Origin: an uncultured Eubacteriales bacterium
Lineage (GTDB): Bacteria > Bacillota > Clostridia > Christensenellales > Aristaeellaceae
Assembly: GCA_944349545.1 (NCBI GenBank)
Contig: CALVNG010000008.1
Span: 1 to 49,203 of the forward strand
Reading direction: 5' to 3'
Length of the DNA: 49,203 nucleotides
Shown here: positions 34,329 to 43,081 of the stretch, in pieces
How positions within the stretch are numbered: the first letter of the stretch is position 1
How the letters are laid out: each line of letters starts with the position of its first letter
The notes under the pieces: generated by a model
What the model was told of the DNA's origin: nothing
Database searches by the model: none
Seen by the model: the letters and a program-made list of their open reading frames with translations, nothing else
Position numbers and translations under genes: made by a program

Positions 34329-35130
34329 TAAGCTGCGGGTGGATCAGGCGCTGGTCAGACAGGGATTGGCACGCAGCCGCGAAAAGGCCCAGGCCCTCAT
34401 CATGGCAGGGCAGGTCTATCGCCGTGAGGTCAAGGTGCTCAAGCCCTCCGAAAAGGTGGAGGCAGGGGAGGAGCTGACCGTGCGCGGCCATGCGCACCCC
34501 TATGTAGGCCGCGGCGCGTTGAAGTTGGACAAGGCGCTTCGTGTGTTCGGCGCCGATGTGCGGGATGCGGTCGCTATGGACATCGGCGCAGCGACCGGCG
34601 GATTTACGGACGTCCTTTTGCAAAACGGCGCGCGACATGTGTATGCCATCGACGTGGGCTACGGACAGCTCGATTGGAAAATCCGAAACGACGTCCGTGT
34701 GACCGTGATGGAACGCACAAACGCGCGCTATCTGACCCATGCCGAGGTTCCCTGCGTGCCGGATGTCACCGTGATGGACGTGTCGTTTATCTCCGTGCGG
34801 CTCATCCTGCCGGTTGCGGCGGAGCTGATGGAGCACCGAGGGCGGTTTTATATCCTCATCAAGCCGCAGTTTGAAGCCGGAAAGGAAAACGTGGGCAAGA
34901 AGGGCGTCGTTCGGGACCCGCGCGTGCACCGACAGGTGGTGGAGGAGATAGCCGCCTTTGCGCCCACCTTCGGCTACCGCATGGCGCAGGTAGATTTTTC
35001 GCCCATTACCGGTCCGGAAGGCAATATCGAATACATTGCGGAGTTGCTTCCCGGTGCGTCCGGCGAGCCCGTCGTGACGGCGGAGCGCGTTGCGCAGGTC
35101 GTGGAGCAGGCCCATGCGACGCTGAACTGA
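34321..35130 (+). CDS. tlyA: TlyA-family rRNA 2'-O-methyltransferase
   Basis: The family methylates 16S and 23S rRNA ribose. The 269-residue product has an N-terminal S4 RNA-binding domain (residues 3-60: LRVDQALVRQGLARSREKAQ). A FtsJ/RrmJ-like methyltransferase domain follows, with SAM motif DIGAATGGFTDVLLQNGA, an IDVGYGQLDWKIR acid region, VMDVSFIS and LIKPQFE. The start codon is GTG at 34321, overlapping the dxs stop by eight bases. Members of this family are often annotated as hemolysin A; the methyltransferase call is better supported. Confidence 0.93.
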   Translation: MSDKLRVDQALVRQGLARSREKAQALIMAGQVYRREVKVLKPSEKVEAGEELTVRGHAHPYVGRGALKLDKALRVFGADVRDAVAMDIGAATGGFTDVLLQNGARHVYAIDVGYGQLDWKIRNDVRVTVMERTNARYLTHAEVPCVPDVTVMDVSFISVRLILPVAAELMEHRGRFYILIKPQFEAGKENVGKKGVVRDPRVHRQVVEEIAAFAPTFGYRMAQVDFSPITGPEGNIEYIAELLPGASGEPVVTAERVAQVVEQAHATLN

Positions 35131-35142
35131 ACAGAACGGCAT

Positions 35143-35178
35143 TCTGCATAAACATGCAATCTTGCATATTTATGCAGA
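35143..35178. promoter_or_regulatory. Two adjoining ARG boxes upstream of nadK-argR-recN
   Basis: Two near-perfect palindromes, TGCATAAACATGCA (35145-35158) and TGCATATTTATGCA (35163-35176), each fit the 18-bp ArgR box pattern. Together they form a larger inverted repeat from 35140 to 35181 with one mismatch. They abut without the usual 2-3 base gap. Box 2 overlaps the -35 element. The argR gene lies in the operon they control. Confidence 0.8.
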
Positions 35179-35190
35179 ATGTGCTATACT
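35162..35190 (+). promoter_or_regulatory. Promoter of nadK-argR-recN
   Basis: TTGCAT (35162-35167) and TATACT (35185-35190) with 17-base spacing, and a TGC extended -10. The -35 lies inside ARG box 2. Confidence 0.85.
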
Positions 35191-35216
35191 ATGCGAGAAA
35201 GGCGGGGGAGCCGCAT

Positions 35217-36056
35217 ATGAAATCAGTTTATATGCTTATGCACCAGCGCAAGCCGGATGCGAAAGCGCTTGCGGAAAGGGTATTGCAGGCGCTGCAAAGC
35301 GCGCATATCGCTGTGGCGGCGGAACCCTGGATTCGGGATCGGCTGGGCTCGCAGGCCGCAGCCTCGCTTTCGGCGCTGGCGCCGGAAGCGTGCGAGGCGG
35401 TCTTTTCTGTCGGCGGCGACGGTACGCTCCTGCGCGCCAACGCGCTGGCTGTCCGGTATAACCTGCCCCTGCTCGGCGTGAACGTCGGCCGGGTGGGGTT
35501 TCTGACCGAGGTGGAACTCGATCGGCTGGAAGAAGCCTGCGTCCGTCTGGCCAACGACGAATACACGTTGGAGACGCGCATGATGCTCAAAGCCACCATG
35601 GGGGACCGCACGGATTACGCCCTCAACGACGTGGTGCTCAGCCGTGGCGGTTATTCCCGCCTCATCGGCGTCAACGCCTGGGTGGACGGCGACAGGGTCG
35701 GCCCCTTTATCGCGGACGGGCTGATCGTGTCCACGCCTACGGGTTCGACGGGCTATTCCCTGTCCGCGGGCGGGCCGCTGGTCTGCCCGGAGGTGGAATG
35801 CATGGTGCTCACACCCATCTGCGCGCATTCGCTCCAGCACCGGCCCGTGGTTACCTCGCCGGCCCAGACCATCACGGTGCGGTTGGATGGGGGATACAGC
35901 GCCATGGTTTCCGTGGACGGGCGAAAGCCCTGGAGCTTTACCAGCGGCCAGACGCTTACCATCACGAAGGCGGAGCGCGCGGCGCGCTTCATCCGCCTGG
36001 AACCCAAAAGCTTTTTCAGCACAATTCGAATCAAACTGTCCGAATGGACCCGCTAA
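35217..36056 (+). CDS. nadK: NAD kinase
   Basis: NadK phosphorylates NAD to NADP. The 279-residue product has the GGDGT motif at residues 66-70, then NVGRVGFLTEVE, NDVVLSRGG and TPTGSTGYSLSAGGP. All are diagnostic for the family. The ATG at 35217 follows a GGGGGA-type site; the frame opens earlier inside the ARG boxes, which cannot be coding. It is the first gene of the operon with argR and recN. Confidence 0.95.
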   Translation: MKSVYMLMHQRKPDAKALAERVLQALQSAHIAVAAEPWIRDRLGSQAAASLSALAPEACEAVFSVGGDGTLLRANALAVRYNLPLLGVNVGRVGFLTEVELDRLEEACVRLANDEYTLETRMMLKATMGDRTDYALNDVVLSRGGYSRLIGVNAWVDGDRVGPFIADGLIVSTPTGSTGYSLSAGGPLVCPEVECMVLTPICAHSLQHRPVVTSPAQTITVRLDGGYSAMVSVDGRKPWSFTSGQTLTITKAERAARFIRLEPKSFFSTIRIKLSEWTR

Positions 36057-36074
36057 CAAGGAGCGTTGAGGCAC

Positions 36075-36527
36075 ATGAAATCTGCGCGGCAAATTGCCAT
36101 ATTGGAAATCATCGCGGAAAAAAGCATCGAGACGCAGGAGGATTTGGCCGACGCGCTCAGAACGCGCGGATTTCAGGTCACGCAGGCCACCGTATCGCGC
36201 GATATTAAGGAACTGAGGCTGGTCAAGGCGCTCTCGCCCGACGGCAGCTACCGCTACGCCACCGCCGAAAAGGGGGAAAACGGGCTGAACGAACGGCTGA
36301 TCCGCATGTTCAGCGAAACGGTCGTCAGCATGGTCAGCGCCTATAACCAGATCATCGTCCGAACGCTGCCGGCCAGCGCCAACATTGCAGCGGAAACCAT
36401 CGACAGCCTGCAATGGCCCGAGGTGCTGGGTACCATTGCCGGCGACAACACGATTTTGATGATCGTTCGGGCCGTCGAGGAGGTCCGTCCGGTCATGGAG
36501 CGACTGAACGCCATGATCCGCCGCTGA
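36075..36527 (+). CDS. argR: Arginine repressor ArgR/AhrC
   Basis: ArgR is a hexameric regulator of arginine metabolism. The 150-residue product has an N-terminal winged helix with the QATVSRDIKELRLVK recognition segment (Ser41-Arg42 in the conserved SR pair). Its C-terminal arginine-binding and oligomerisation domain has GTIAGDNTILMIV at residues 119-131. The ATG at 36075 is used in place of the TTG at 36066. The gene lies between nadK and recN, a standard position in Bacillota. The paired ARG boxes upstream of nadK imply that it controls its own operon. Confidence 0.95.
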   Translation: MKSARQIAILEIIAEKSIETQEDLADALRTRGFQVTQATVSRDIKELRLVKALSPDGSYRYATAEKGENGLNERLIRMFSETVVSMVSAYNQIIVRTLPASANIAAETIDSLQWPEVLGTIAGDNTILMIVRAVEEVRPVMERLNAMIRR

Positions 36528-36559
36528 GCGGCAAAAACGGGGGAAAGGAGATACGCCCT

Positions 36560-38272
36560 GTGCTTGTGTCCATGACGGTGCGCAACATCGCGCTGATCGA
36601 GCAGCTTCAAATGGAATTTCAAAAAGGCATGCAGGTGCTCAGCGGCGAAACCGGCGCAGGCAAATCCATCATCGTGGACAGCATCAACCTGGTGTTGGGC
36701 GAACGCGCCGATCGCGGGCTGATTCGCTCCGGCTGCGACCGTGCCTCCGTGGAGGCGCTGGTGGACATTTCTGATTGCCCGCAGGCGGCGGCTGTGCTGG
36801 CTGAGCAGCAGCTGGAGGCCGATGGCGGACTGATCAGCATCCAGCGGGAGATCTCCACGGGGGAACGCAACCTGTGCCGCGTATGCGGGGTCATCGTGCC
36901 GCTGGCCTTTTTGCGCAGGCTGACGGCGCTGCTGGTGGATGTGCACGGACAGCATGCGCACCAGAGCCTGCTGGAGGCAAAAAACCATATCGCGTTTCTG
37001 GATTCCTTCGGAGACGCTGATTTTGAGGCGCAAAAGCGAAGGGTGGAGGAACGCTATCGCCTGTGGCGCGAGAGCAGCGTTCGTTTCGCGGCGCTGCGCA
37101 AGGAAAACGAGCAGCGTGCCCAGCGGCAGGAATATCTCGAAACCCGCGTACGCGAACTTGACGCAGCGCAGCTTAGGCCAGGGGAAACGGAAAGCCTCAC
37201 GGCTGAGCGGGCGCGCTTTGCCAGCGCCGAGCGAATCGACGGCGCGGTGCGCGCCGCCTACGGCGCAGTGATGGGCGGCGGCAGGAGCGCCAGCGCCATG
37301 GACCAGCTGCGCGACGCCATGGAGGCTTTGCGCAGGATTGAGGAGCTGGACCCGCGCTATCAGGCTTTGGCGGATCGCCTTTCCTCGGCGTTCTATGAGG
37401 CTGAGGAGATAGGGATCGAGCTTCGGGATGTGCTGGAGAGCGAGAATTTCGATCCGGAGCGCAACGAGGCGGTGCAGGAGCGTCTGGACCTGATTCGCCG
37501 CCTGGAGCGCCGCTACGGCATGCCGGCAGACGATCTGGCCGCGCAGCACGAGGAGATGAAGGACGAGCTGGCGCGGCTGGAGGGCATGGATGAACGGCTG
37601 CGGCGGGCCGAGGTGGATTACAAGGATAAGCTCAAGGCCTATCGCGCCGAGGCGGCGCTTTTGACCCAGGCGCGTCAGGCGCTTGCCGCCCGGTTTGAGA
37701 GCCTGATGGAAGCGCAGCTGCGCGATCTGGGCATGCAAAACACGCGCTTCGCGTGCGTCTTTGAATCGCCGGAGCCGGGGCGCAAGCGGGTACCTACCGC
37801 AAGCGGGGACGATCATGTGAGCTTCTATATCGCCCCCAATCCAGGGGAACCCCTCAACCCGCTGGACAAGACCGCGTCCGGAGGCGAGCTTTCACGCCTG
37901 ATGCTGGCAATGAAGGCGGCCGGCGCGGAACATGACGGCATTCCCTGCATGATCTTTGACGAGATCGACACCGGCATCAGCGGCCACGTGGCCGAGGCCG
38001 TGGCGGAAAAGATGGCTTCCATCGGCCGTTATCATCAGGTGCTTTGCGTCACGCACCTTGCGCAGATCGCCGCCATGGCCGACGCGCAGTACCTGGTCCA
38101 GAAGGAGGTCTTGCAGGGACGTACCCGAACAACGGTGCGCCGCCTGGACGAGGACGGACGCGTGGAGGAGGTGGCCCGGCTGATCGGCGTGACCGAAAGC
38201 CAGCAGGAAAGCGGAATGGCCCATGCGCGCGCGCTTCTTCGTGCGGCCCGAAAATGGAAAAAAGGCGTATAA
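36560..38272 (+). CDS. recN: DNA repair protein RecN
   Basis: RecN is an SMC-like ATPase that acts early at DNA double-strand breaks. The 570-residue product has the N-terminal IALIEQLQMEFQ segment with Walker A GETGAGKS, then a long central coiled coil (about residues 150-390). C-terminal motifs are GGELSRLMLAMK (signature) and MIFDEIDTGISG (Walker B). The GTG at 36560 is chosen because AAAGGAG at 36544-36550 is nine bases upstream; GTG 36566 and ATG 36572 are alternatives. No LexA box is visible before it; control would be through the nadK promoter. Confidence 0.95.
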   Translation: MLVSMTVRNIALIEQLQMEFQKGMQVLSGETGAGKSIIVDSINLVLGERADRGLIRSGCDRASVEALVDISDCPQAAAVLAEQQLEADGGLISIQREISTGERNLCRVCGVIVPLAFLRRLTALLVDVHGQHAHQSLLEAKNHIAFLDSFGDADFEAQKRRVEERYRLWRESSVRFAALRKENEQRAQRQEYLETRVRELDAAQLRPGETESLTAERARFASAERIDGAVRAAYGAVMGGGRSASAMDQLRDAMEALRRIEELDPRYQALADRLSSAFYEAEEIGIELRDVLESENFDPERNEAVQERLDLIRRLERRYGMPADDLAAQHEEMKDELARLEGMDERLRRAEVDYKDKLKAYRAEAALLTQARQALAARFESLMEAQLRDLGMQNTRFACVFESPEPGRKRVPTASGDDHVSFYIAPNPGEPLNPLDKTASGGELSRLMLAMKAAGAEHDGIPCMIFDEIDTGISGHVAEAVAEKMASIGRYHQVLCVTHLAQIAAMADAQYLVQKEVLQGRTRTTVRRLDEDGRVEEVARLIGVTESQQESGMAHARALLRAARKWKKGV

Positions 38273-38317
38273 AGCGCGCCGGAAATTCAAAAAAACCTTT
38301 TCCCATCAGGCAGAATG

Positions 38318-38326
38318 TGCTATACT
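38318..38326 (+). promoter_or_regulatory. Extended -10 promoter of the rnf operon
   Basis: TGC followed by TATACT (38321-38326), 52 bases before the rnfC start. The -35 region (TTTTCC) is weak. The 17 bases ending here (38310-38326) are identical to those ending at the nadK promoter (35174-35190). Confidence 0.65.
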
Positions 38327-38377
38327 TATGTATGGCGTAATCGCATAGGCAAAACAGTTCAGGAAGGACGAGAGAGC

Positions 38378-39724
38378 ATGAGCACCGTACACAGTTTTCC
38401 CGGCGGAATCCATCCGCATGAGGGAAGAGGCGGCAAGGCGGCTACCGCCGGGCTGTCCATCGTGGAAGCGCCGCAGCCGTCGCGCGTGGCCATCCCCTTG
38501 CAGCAGCATATTGGAGCGCCCTGCAAGCCGTTGGTAACCAAGGGGGATACCGTCAAAGTCGGCCAGATGATCGGCGAGCCGGTAGGCGCGATGAGCGCAG
38601 CAGTGCATGCCTCCATCTCTGGTCAGGTGGTCGATTGCCAGCCCTGCATTCTGGCGAACGGCACCCAGCAGATGTGCGTCATCATCGATAACGATTTTAA
38701 GGACGAATGGGTGCCGCTGACCCCTGTGGCCAAGCCGGAATCCATGACCGTGCAGGAGCTTTCCGATCTGGCCCGCCGCATGGGCATTGTGGGCCTGGGC
38801 GGCGCCACGTTCCCCACGGCCATCAAGCTCAACGTGCCCGCCGGCAAAAAGGTGGATACGCTGGTGCTCAACGGCGCGGAGTGCGAGCCGTACCTGTCGG
38901 CCGACCACCGGCTGATGCTGGAACACGCGGATCAGATCGTTTCCGGCGCGCGCATCGTTCAGAAGGTGCTGGGTATCGAGCGGGTGATGATCGGCATTGA
39001 GGACAACAAGCCCGACGCCGTGGAAGCCATGCGCAAGGCCTGCGGGAAATATAGCGAGTTCAGCGTTACGGCGCTGAAGACCAAATACCCGCAGGGCGGT
39101 GAAAAACAGCTCGTTTATGCCCTGACGGGCCGTACGGTCAAGATGGGCGGACTGCCGCTGGACATCGGCGTTGTGGTGTGCAACGTGGGCACCTGCCACG
39201 CGATTTGCCGCGCCGCCTATGAGGGCCGGCCCATCGTGGATCGCGTGGTCACCGTCGGCGGATGTGTGCAAAAACCCGCCAACTACCTGGTGCGCATCGG
39301 CACGCCGGTGGAATGGCTGCTGGATACCTCCAAGGGCCTGCTGCCCGAAACCCGAATGCTCATCTATGGCGGCCCGATGATGGGCATGGCCATCAGCCGC
39401 GAGGATATCCCCGTCACGAAGGGATGCAGCGGCATCCTGGCGCTGGACAAGCTGGGCGCGATGGCGGATGAAAGCCCGTGTATTCGGTGCGCACGCTGCA
39501 TGAACGCCTGCCCGATGCAACTGGCTCCCGCGGCCATTGACCGTGCCGTTCGCAAGGATCTCTTTGAGGCCGCCGAGAAGCTCAACGCCCTCAACTGCAT
39601 TGAGTGCGGCGCCTGCACATTCTCCTGTCCCGCCAAGCGCAACCTGACCCAGAGCTGCCGCGTGGCCAAGCGCATCATCACACAGCGGCGCAAGGAAGCC
39701 GCCGCGAAGAAAGGAGCCCATTGA
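38378..39724 (+). CDS. rnfC: Rnf complex subunit RnfC
   Basis: RnfC is the peripheral NADH-side subunit of the Rnf complex, which couples ferredoxin:NAD electron transfer to ion pumping. The 448-residue product has the GGIHPHEGRGGK N-terminus and an NADH/FMN-binding region (GLGGATFPTAIKL, LNGAECEPYLSADH). Two [4Fe-4S] motifs are present: CIRCARCMNACP and CIECGACTFSCP. The ATG at 38378 has AGGAAGG upstream. First gene of the operon. Confidence 0.95.
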   Translation: MSTVHSFPGGIHPHEGRGGKAATAGLSIVEAPQPSRVAIPLQQHIGAPCKPLVTKGDTVKVGQMIGEPVGAMSAAVHASISGQVVDCQPCILANGTQQMCVIIDNDFKDEWVPLTPVAKPESMTVQELSDLARRMGIVGLGGATFPTAIKLNVPAGKKVDTLVLNGAECEPYLSADHRLMLEHADQIVSGARIVQKVLGIERVMIGIEDNKPDAVEAMRKACGKYSEFSVTALKTKYPQGGEKQLVYALTGRTVKMGGLPLDIGVVVCNVGTCHAICRAAYEGRPIVDRVVTVGGCVQKPANYLVRIGTPVEWLLDTSKGLLPETRMLIYGGPMMGMAISREDIPVTKGCSGILALDKLGAMADESPCIRCARCMNACPMQLAPAAIDRAVRKDLFEAAEKLNALNCIECGACTFSCPAKRNLTQSCRVAKRIITQRRKEAAAKKGAH

Positions 39725-39725
39725 T

Positions 39726-40742
39726 ATGCAAACGAAGCTGGTCGTATCTTCGTCTCCTTTTCTGCGCAGCGCCGTCTCCACGCGCAGGCTGATGGGGGAT
39801 GTCGTGATCGCTCTGATTCCCACCGCGCTGGCAGCCGTTTGGTTTTTCGGAGCGCCCGCGCTGGCCCTGATGATCGTGGCTGTCGCCTTTGCGGTGCTTT
39901 CCGAGCTGGTCTATGAAAGAATCGCGCACCAGAAGAGCACCATCAGCGATCTGAGCGCCGTGGTCACGGGCCTGCTGCTGGCCTTCAACCTTCCCGCCAA
40001 CGCCCCCTGGTGGATGGCGGCCATCGGTTCCGTCATCGCCATCGTGCTGGTCAAGCAGATGTTCGGCGGCATCGGCCAGAACTTCATCAACCCGGCGCTG
40101 GCGGCCCGCACCATTCTGATGCTGTCCTGGGCCGGTCTCATCGCCGCTACCGCCCTGCCGGCCGGCGGCCAGCTTTTCGGGCTGACCACCGTTCCCGTCG
40201 ATGCCGTCGCTTCGGCTACGCCGTTGGTTTCCAGCAGCTACTCGCTGTGGCAGCTCTTCATCGGCGACGTGCCCGGCATGCTGGGTGAAACCTGCAAGCT
40301 GACCCTGATTCTGGGCGGCGTGTACCTGATCGTGCGCAAGGTCATCGACTGGCGCATTCCCGTGTTCTTCATCGCAACCTCGTTCATCCTGTTCTGGATT
40401 CAGACCGGCGTGATCTATTCCGTGGAGAGCGGCACGGACAACGCCCTGTATCAGATTCTCAGCGGCGGTTTGCTGCTGGGCGCCTTCTTCATGGCTACGG
40501 ACTATGTGACCAGCCCGGTGAGCAAATGGGGCAAGGTCATCATGGGCATCGGCTGCGCGGTGATGCTGTTCGTCATCCGCACCTACAACAACAGCTATCC
40601 TGAGGGCTGCTCCTTTGCCATCCTGTTCATGAACGTGCTTACGCCGCTCATCGACAAGTGGACCATGCCCCGCACCTTTGGCGCGGTGAAGCCTGAGAAG
40701 GCAAAGAAGAGCGAGGCCAAGCAGGGAGGTGCGAAGGCATGA
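39726..40742 (+). CDS. rnfD: Rnf complex subunit RnfD
   Basis: A 338-residue integral membrane subunit with about nine helices. The covalent flavin site of RnfD/NqrB is a threonine in an S-A-T-P context; here it is Thr165 in DAVASATPL. GQNFINPALAARTIL is also typical. AAAGGAG overlaps the end of rnfC, one base away from this gene. Its stop overlaps the start of rnfE by four bases, so no room remains for rnfG, which normally follows. Confidence 0.94.
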   Translation: MQTKLVVSSSPFLRSAVSTRRLMGDVVIALIPTALAAVWFFGAPALALMIVAVAFAVLSELVYERIAHQKSTISDLSAVVTGLLLAFNLPANAPWWMAAIGSVIAIVLVKQMFGGIGQNFINPALAARTILMLSWAGLIAATALPAGGQLFGLTTVPVDAVASATPLVSSSYSLWQLFIGDVPGMLGETCKLTLILGGVYLIVRKVIDWRIPVFFIATSFILFWIQTGVIYSVESGTDNALYQILSGGLLLGAFFMATDYVTSPVSKWGKVIMGIGCAVMLFVIRTYNNSYPEGCSFAILFMNVLTPLIDKWTMPRTFGAVKPEKAKKSEAKQGGAKA

Positions 40743-41377
40743 AAAACAAATCCCTCTTCCATGTATTTACCAACGGCCTGTTGAATGAGAACCCCACGTT
40801 CCGCCTGCTTCTGGGCATGTGCCCGACGCTGGCCATCTCCACAGCGGCTTCCTCCGGCGTGGGCATGGGCCTTGCCACCACGTTCGTGCTGGTGTTTTCC
40901 AACATGGTGATTTCCATGCTGCGCCACATCATCCCCGAGCGCGTGCGTATTCCGGGCTTTATCGTGGTCATCGCCACCTTCGTGACGATCATCGATCTGG
41001 TCATCAAGGCGTTTTTGCCCTCCATGTCCGACACGCTTGGCATCTATATCCCGTTGATTGTGGTCAACTGCATCATCTTCGCCCGCGCGGAGTCCTACGC
41101 CTTCAAAAATCCGGTGATTCCTTCGGCGGTGGACGGCCTGGGCATGGGCCTTGGCTTCACCTGCTCCTTGACGCTGCTTTCTTCCGTGCGTGAGATCATC
41201 GGCAGCGGCAAGTGGTTCGGCATGCAGATCATGCCCGACGCTTACAAGCCCATGTCGGTCATCATCACCCCGTCGGGCGGATTTTTGACGCTGGGTATCC
41301 TGCTTCTGATCGTGAACGGCATCGTCAAGTACATCGGCAAGCGCAAGCAAATGAAGGCAAGGGGTGAGATCGCATGA
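40739..41377 (+). CDS. rnfE: Rnf complex subunit RnfE
   Basis: A 212-residue membrane protein with about six helices. It has the opening NGLLNENPTFRLLLGMCPTLA and the VVNCIIFARAESYA segment. The two cysteines (in GMCP and VNCI) are the ligands that, with those of RnfA, hold an intramembrane iron-sulfur centre. Starts within the rnfD stop (ATGA) and overlaps rnfA by four bases. Confidence 0.95.
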   Translation: MKNKSLFHVFTNGLLNENPTFRLLLGMCPTLAISTAASSGVGMGLATTFVLVFSNMVISMLRHIIPERVRIPGFIVVIATFVTIIDLVIKAFLPSMSDTLGIYIPLIVVNCIIFARAESYAFKNPVIPSAVDGLGMGLGFTCSLTLLSSVREIIGSGKWFGMQIMPDAYKPMSVIITPSGGFLTLGILLLIVNGIVKYIGKRKQMKARGEIA

Positions 41378-41952
41378 ATGAGCTGCTTTTGATTGTGATC
41401 GGCAGCGTGCTGGTCAACAACTTTGTCATGTCGCAGTTTTTGGGCATCTGCCCGTTTCTGGGTGTGTCCAAAAAGACGGAAACCGCCCTTGGCATGGGCA
41501 TGGCCGTCACCTTCGTCATGGCGCTGGCCTCTCTGATCACCTATTTCATCCAGGCCTATCTGCTGGTTCCGCTCAAGCTGGAGTATATGCAGACCATTGC
41601 GTTCATTCTGGTCATTGCGGTGCTGGTACAGATCGTGGAAATCGCCCTCAAGAAGATCAGCCTTTCGCTGTATCAGGCGCTGGGCGTGTATCTGCCGCTG
41701 ATCACCACCAACTGCGCCGTGCTGGGCGTGGCGCTGCTCAACACCCGCGAGGGCTACAACCTGATCGAGTCCGTCGTCAACGGCACCAGCGCCGCCATCG
41801 GCTTTACGATTGCCATTGTGATGTTTGCCAGCATCCGTGAGCGTCTGGCCACGGGCAACATGCCCAAATGGATGGACGGTTTCCCCGGCGCGCTGATTAC
41901 GGCCGGCCTGATGTCCCTTGCATTCCAGGGCTTCTCGGGCCTGATTCAGTAA
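41374..41952 (+). CDS. rnfA: Rnf complex subunit RnfA
   Basis: A 192-residue membrane protein, the sister of RnfE in inverted topology. It has VNNFVMSQFLGICPFLGVSK and TTNCAVLGVALLN; the two cysteines pair with those of RnfE for the shared iron-sulfur centre. Length fits the family. It overlaps rnfE by four bases and precedes rnfB by 19. Confidence 0.95.
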   Translation: MNELLLIVIGSVLVNNFVMSQFLGICPFLGVSKKTETALGMGMAVTFVMALASLITYFIQAYLLVPLKLEYMQTIAFILVIAVLVQIVEIALKKISLSLYQALGVYLPLITTNCAVLGVALLNTREGYNLIESVVNGTSAAIGFTIAIVMFASIRERLATGNMPKWMDGFPGALITAGLMSLAFQGFSGLIQ

Positions 41953-41971
41953 GAAAGAGAGGGGCTCACGA

Positions 41972-43024
41972 ATGACTGCTGTTTTGATCGGCGTAGGGGT
42001 ATTGGGCGGTCTGGGACTGATACTGGGCCTGCTGCTGTCCGTAGCCAACAAGGTATTTGAAATTCCTTCCGATCCCAAGCGTGATGCGGTTCGCAATGCT
42101 CTGCCCGGCGCCAACTGCGGCGGTTGCGGCTATGCCGGCTGCGATGCGCTGGCGGATGCGATTGCCGCGGGTAAGGCGCCTGTCAACGCCTGCCCGGTGG
42201 GCGGTGCCGCCGCGGCTGCGGAGATCGCCAAGATCATGGGCGTGGAAGAAACGCCTCAGGAAGTCCGCAAAGTGGCCACCGTCGTGTGCCAGGGAACGCT
42301 CGACCGTTGTAAGACCAAATTCCCGTACCATGGCATCAAGGACTGTGTGGCGGCCTCTCTGGTCAACGATGGAAACCGTGCCTGCCAATATGCCTGCCTG
42401 GGATTGGGCACTTGCGTGCGGGCCTGCAAGTTTGACGCCATCCACATCGACGAGCATTCCGGAATCGCCAAGGTCGATCCCGAAAAGTGCCAGAGCTGCG
42501 GGGCCTGCGTCAAGGCGTGCCCCAAGCATGTGCTGAGCCTCCAGCCCGAAACCGTGCCGGTACGGCTTCTTTGCCGCGCGGCGGAAGAGGGAAATCTGGT
42601 CAGCGACAACTGCAAGATCGGTTGCGTGGGCTGCGAGCTTTGCATGAATGCCTGCAAGTTTGATGCGATCACCATGGTCAACCATCTGCCTGTGATCGAC
42701 CGGGAGAAGTGCACGGGCTGCATGATGTGCGCTGAAACCTGTCCCAACGGTTCTTTGTGGGGTGATTTCGACAATCGCAAAATTGCTGAAATCGACCGTG
42801 ACCTGTGTATCGGCTGCACCATCTGCAAGCGTACCTGCCAGTTTGAAGCCATTTCCGGCGCGCTCAAGCAGGTGCATGAAGTGAACGAAGCCTGCACCGG
42901 CTGCGGCGAATGTGTCAAGAAGTGCCCCAAGAAGGCGATCACCCTAAAGGTTCGCAAGCATCCCCGCGATGCAAACGCAAAGGTCGGAACAACGCCTGTA
43001 GAGGCGGCTGTCCCGAAGGCGTAA
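41972..43024 (+). CDS. rnfB: Rnf complex subunit RnfB, multi-cluster form
   Basis: RnfB takes electrons from ferredoxin. The 350-residue product has an N-terminal membrane anchor (residues 3-25) and the NCGGCGYAGC...C cluster region. A string of ferredoxin-type motifs follows: CQYACLGLGTCVRAC, CQSCGACVKACP, CKIGCVGCELCMNAC, CTGCMMCAETCP, CIGCTICKRTC and CTGCGECVKKCP. This gives about seven predicted [4Fe-4S] clusters, as in long clostridial RnfB proteins and more than the three of proteobacterial RnfB. Last gene of the operon; a clear terminator follows. Confidence 0.95.
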   Translation: MTAVLIGVGVLGGLGLILGLLLSVANKVFEIPSDPKRDAVRNALPGANCGGCGYAGCDALADAIAAGKAPVNACPVGGAAAAAEIAKIMGVEETPQEVRKVATVVCQGTLDRCKTKFPYHGIKDCVAASLVNDGNRACQYACLGLGTCVRACKFDAIHIDEHSGIAKVDPEKCQSCGACVKACPKHVLSLQPETVPVRLLCRAAEEGNLVSDNCKIGCVGCELCMNACKFDAITMVNHLPVIDREKCTGCMMCAETCPNGSLWGDFDNRKIAEIDRDLCIGCTICKRTCQFEAISGALKQVHEVNEACTGCGECVKKCPKKAITLKVRKHPRDANAKVGTTPVEAAVPKA

Positions 43025-43029
43025 ACGAC

Positions 43030-43058
43030 AGCGGCGGACACAACGTCCGCCGCTTTTT
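43030..43058 (+). terminator. Terminator of the rnf operon
   Basis: A perfect 10-bp stem (AGCGGCGGAC 43030-43039 with GTCCGCCGCT 43045-43054), a loop of five, and five T residues. Confidence 0.93.
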
Positions 43059-43081
43059 CGAATGAAGGGAGCGACAGTACG

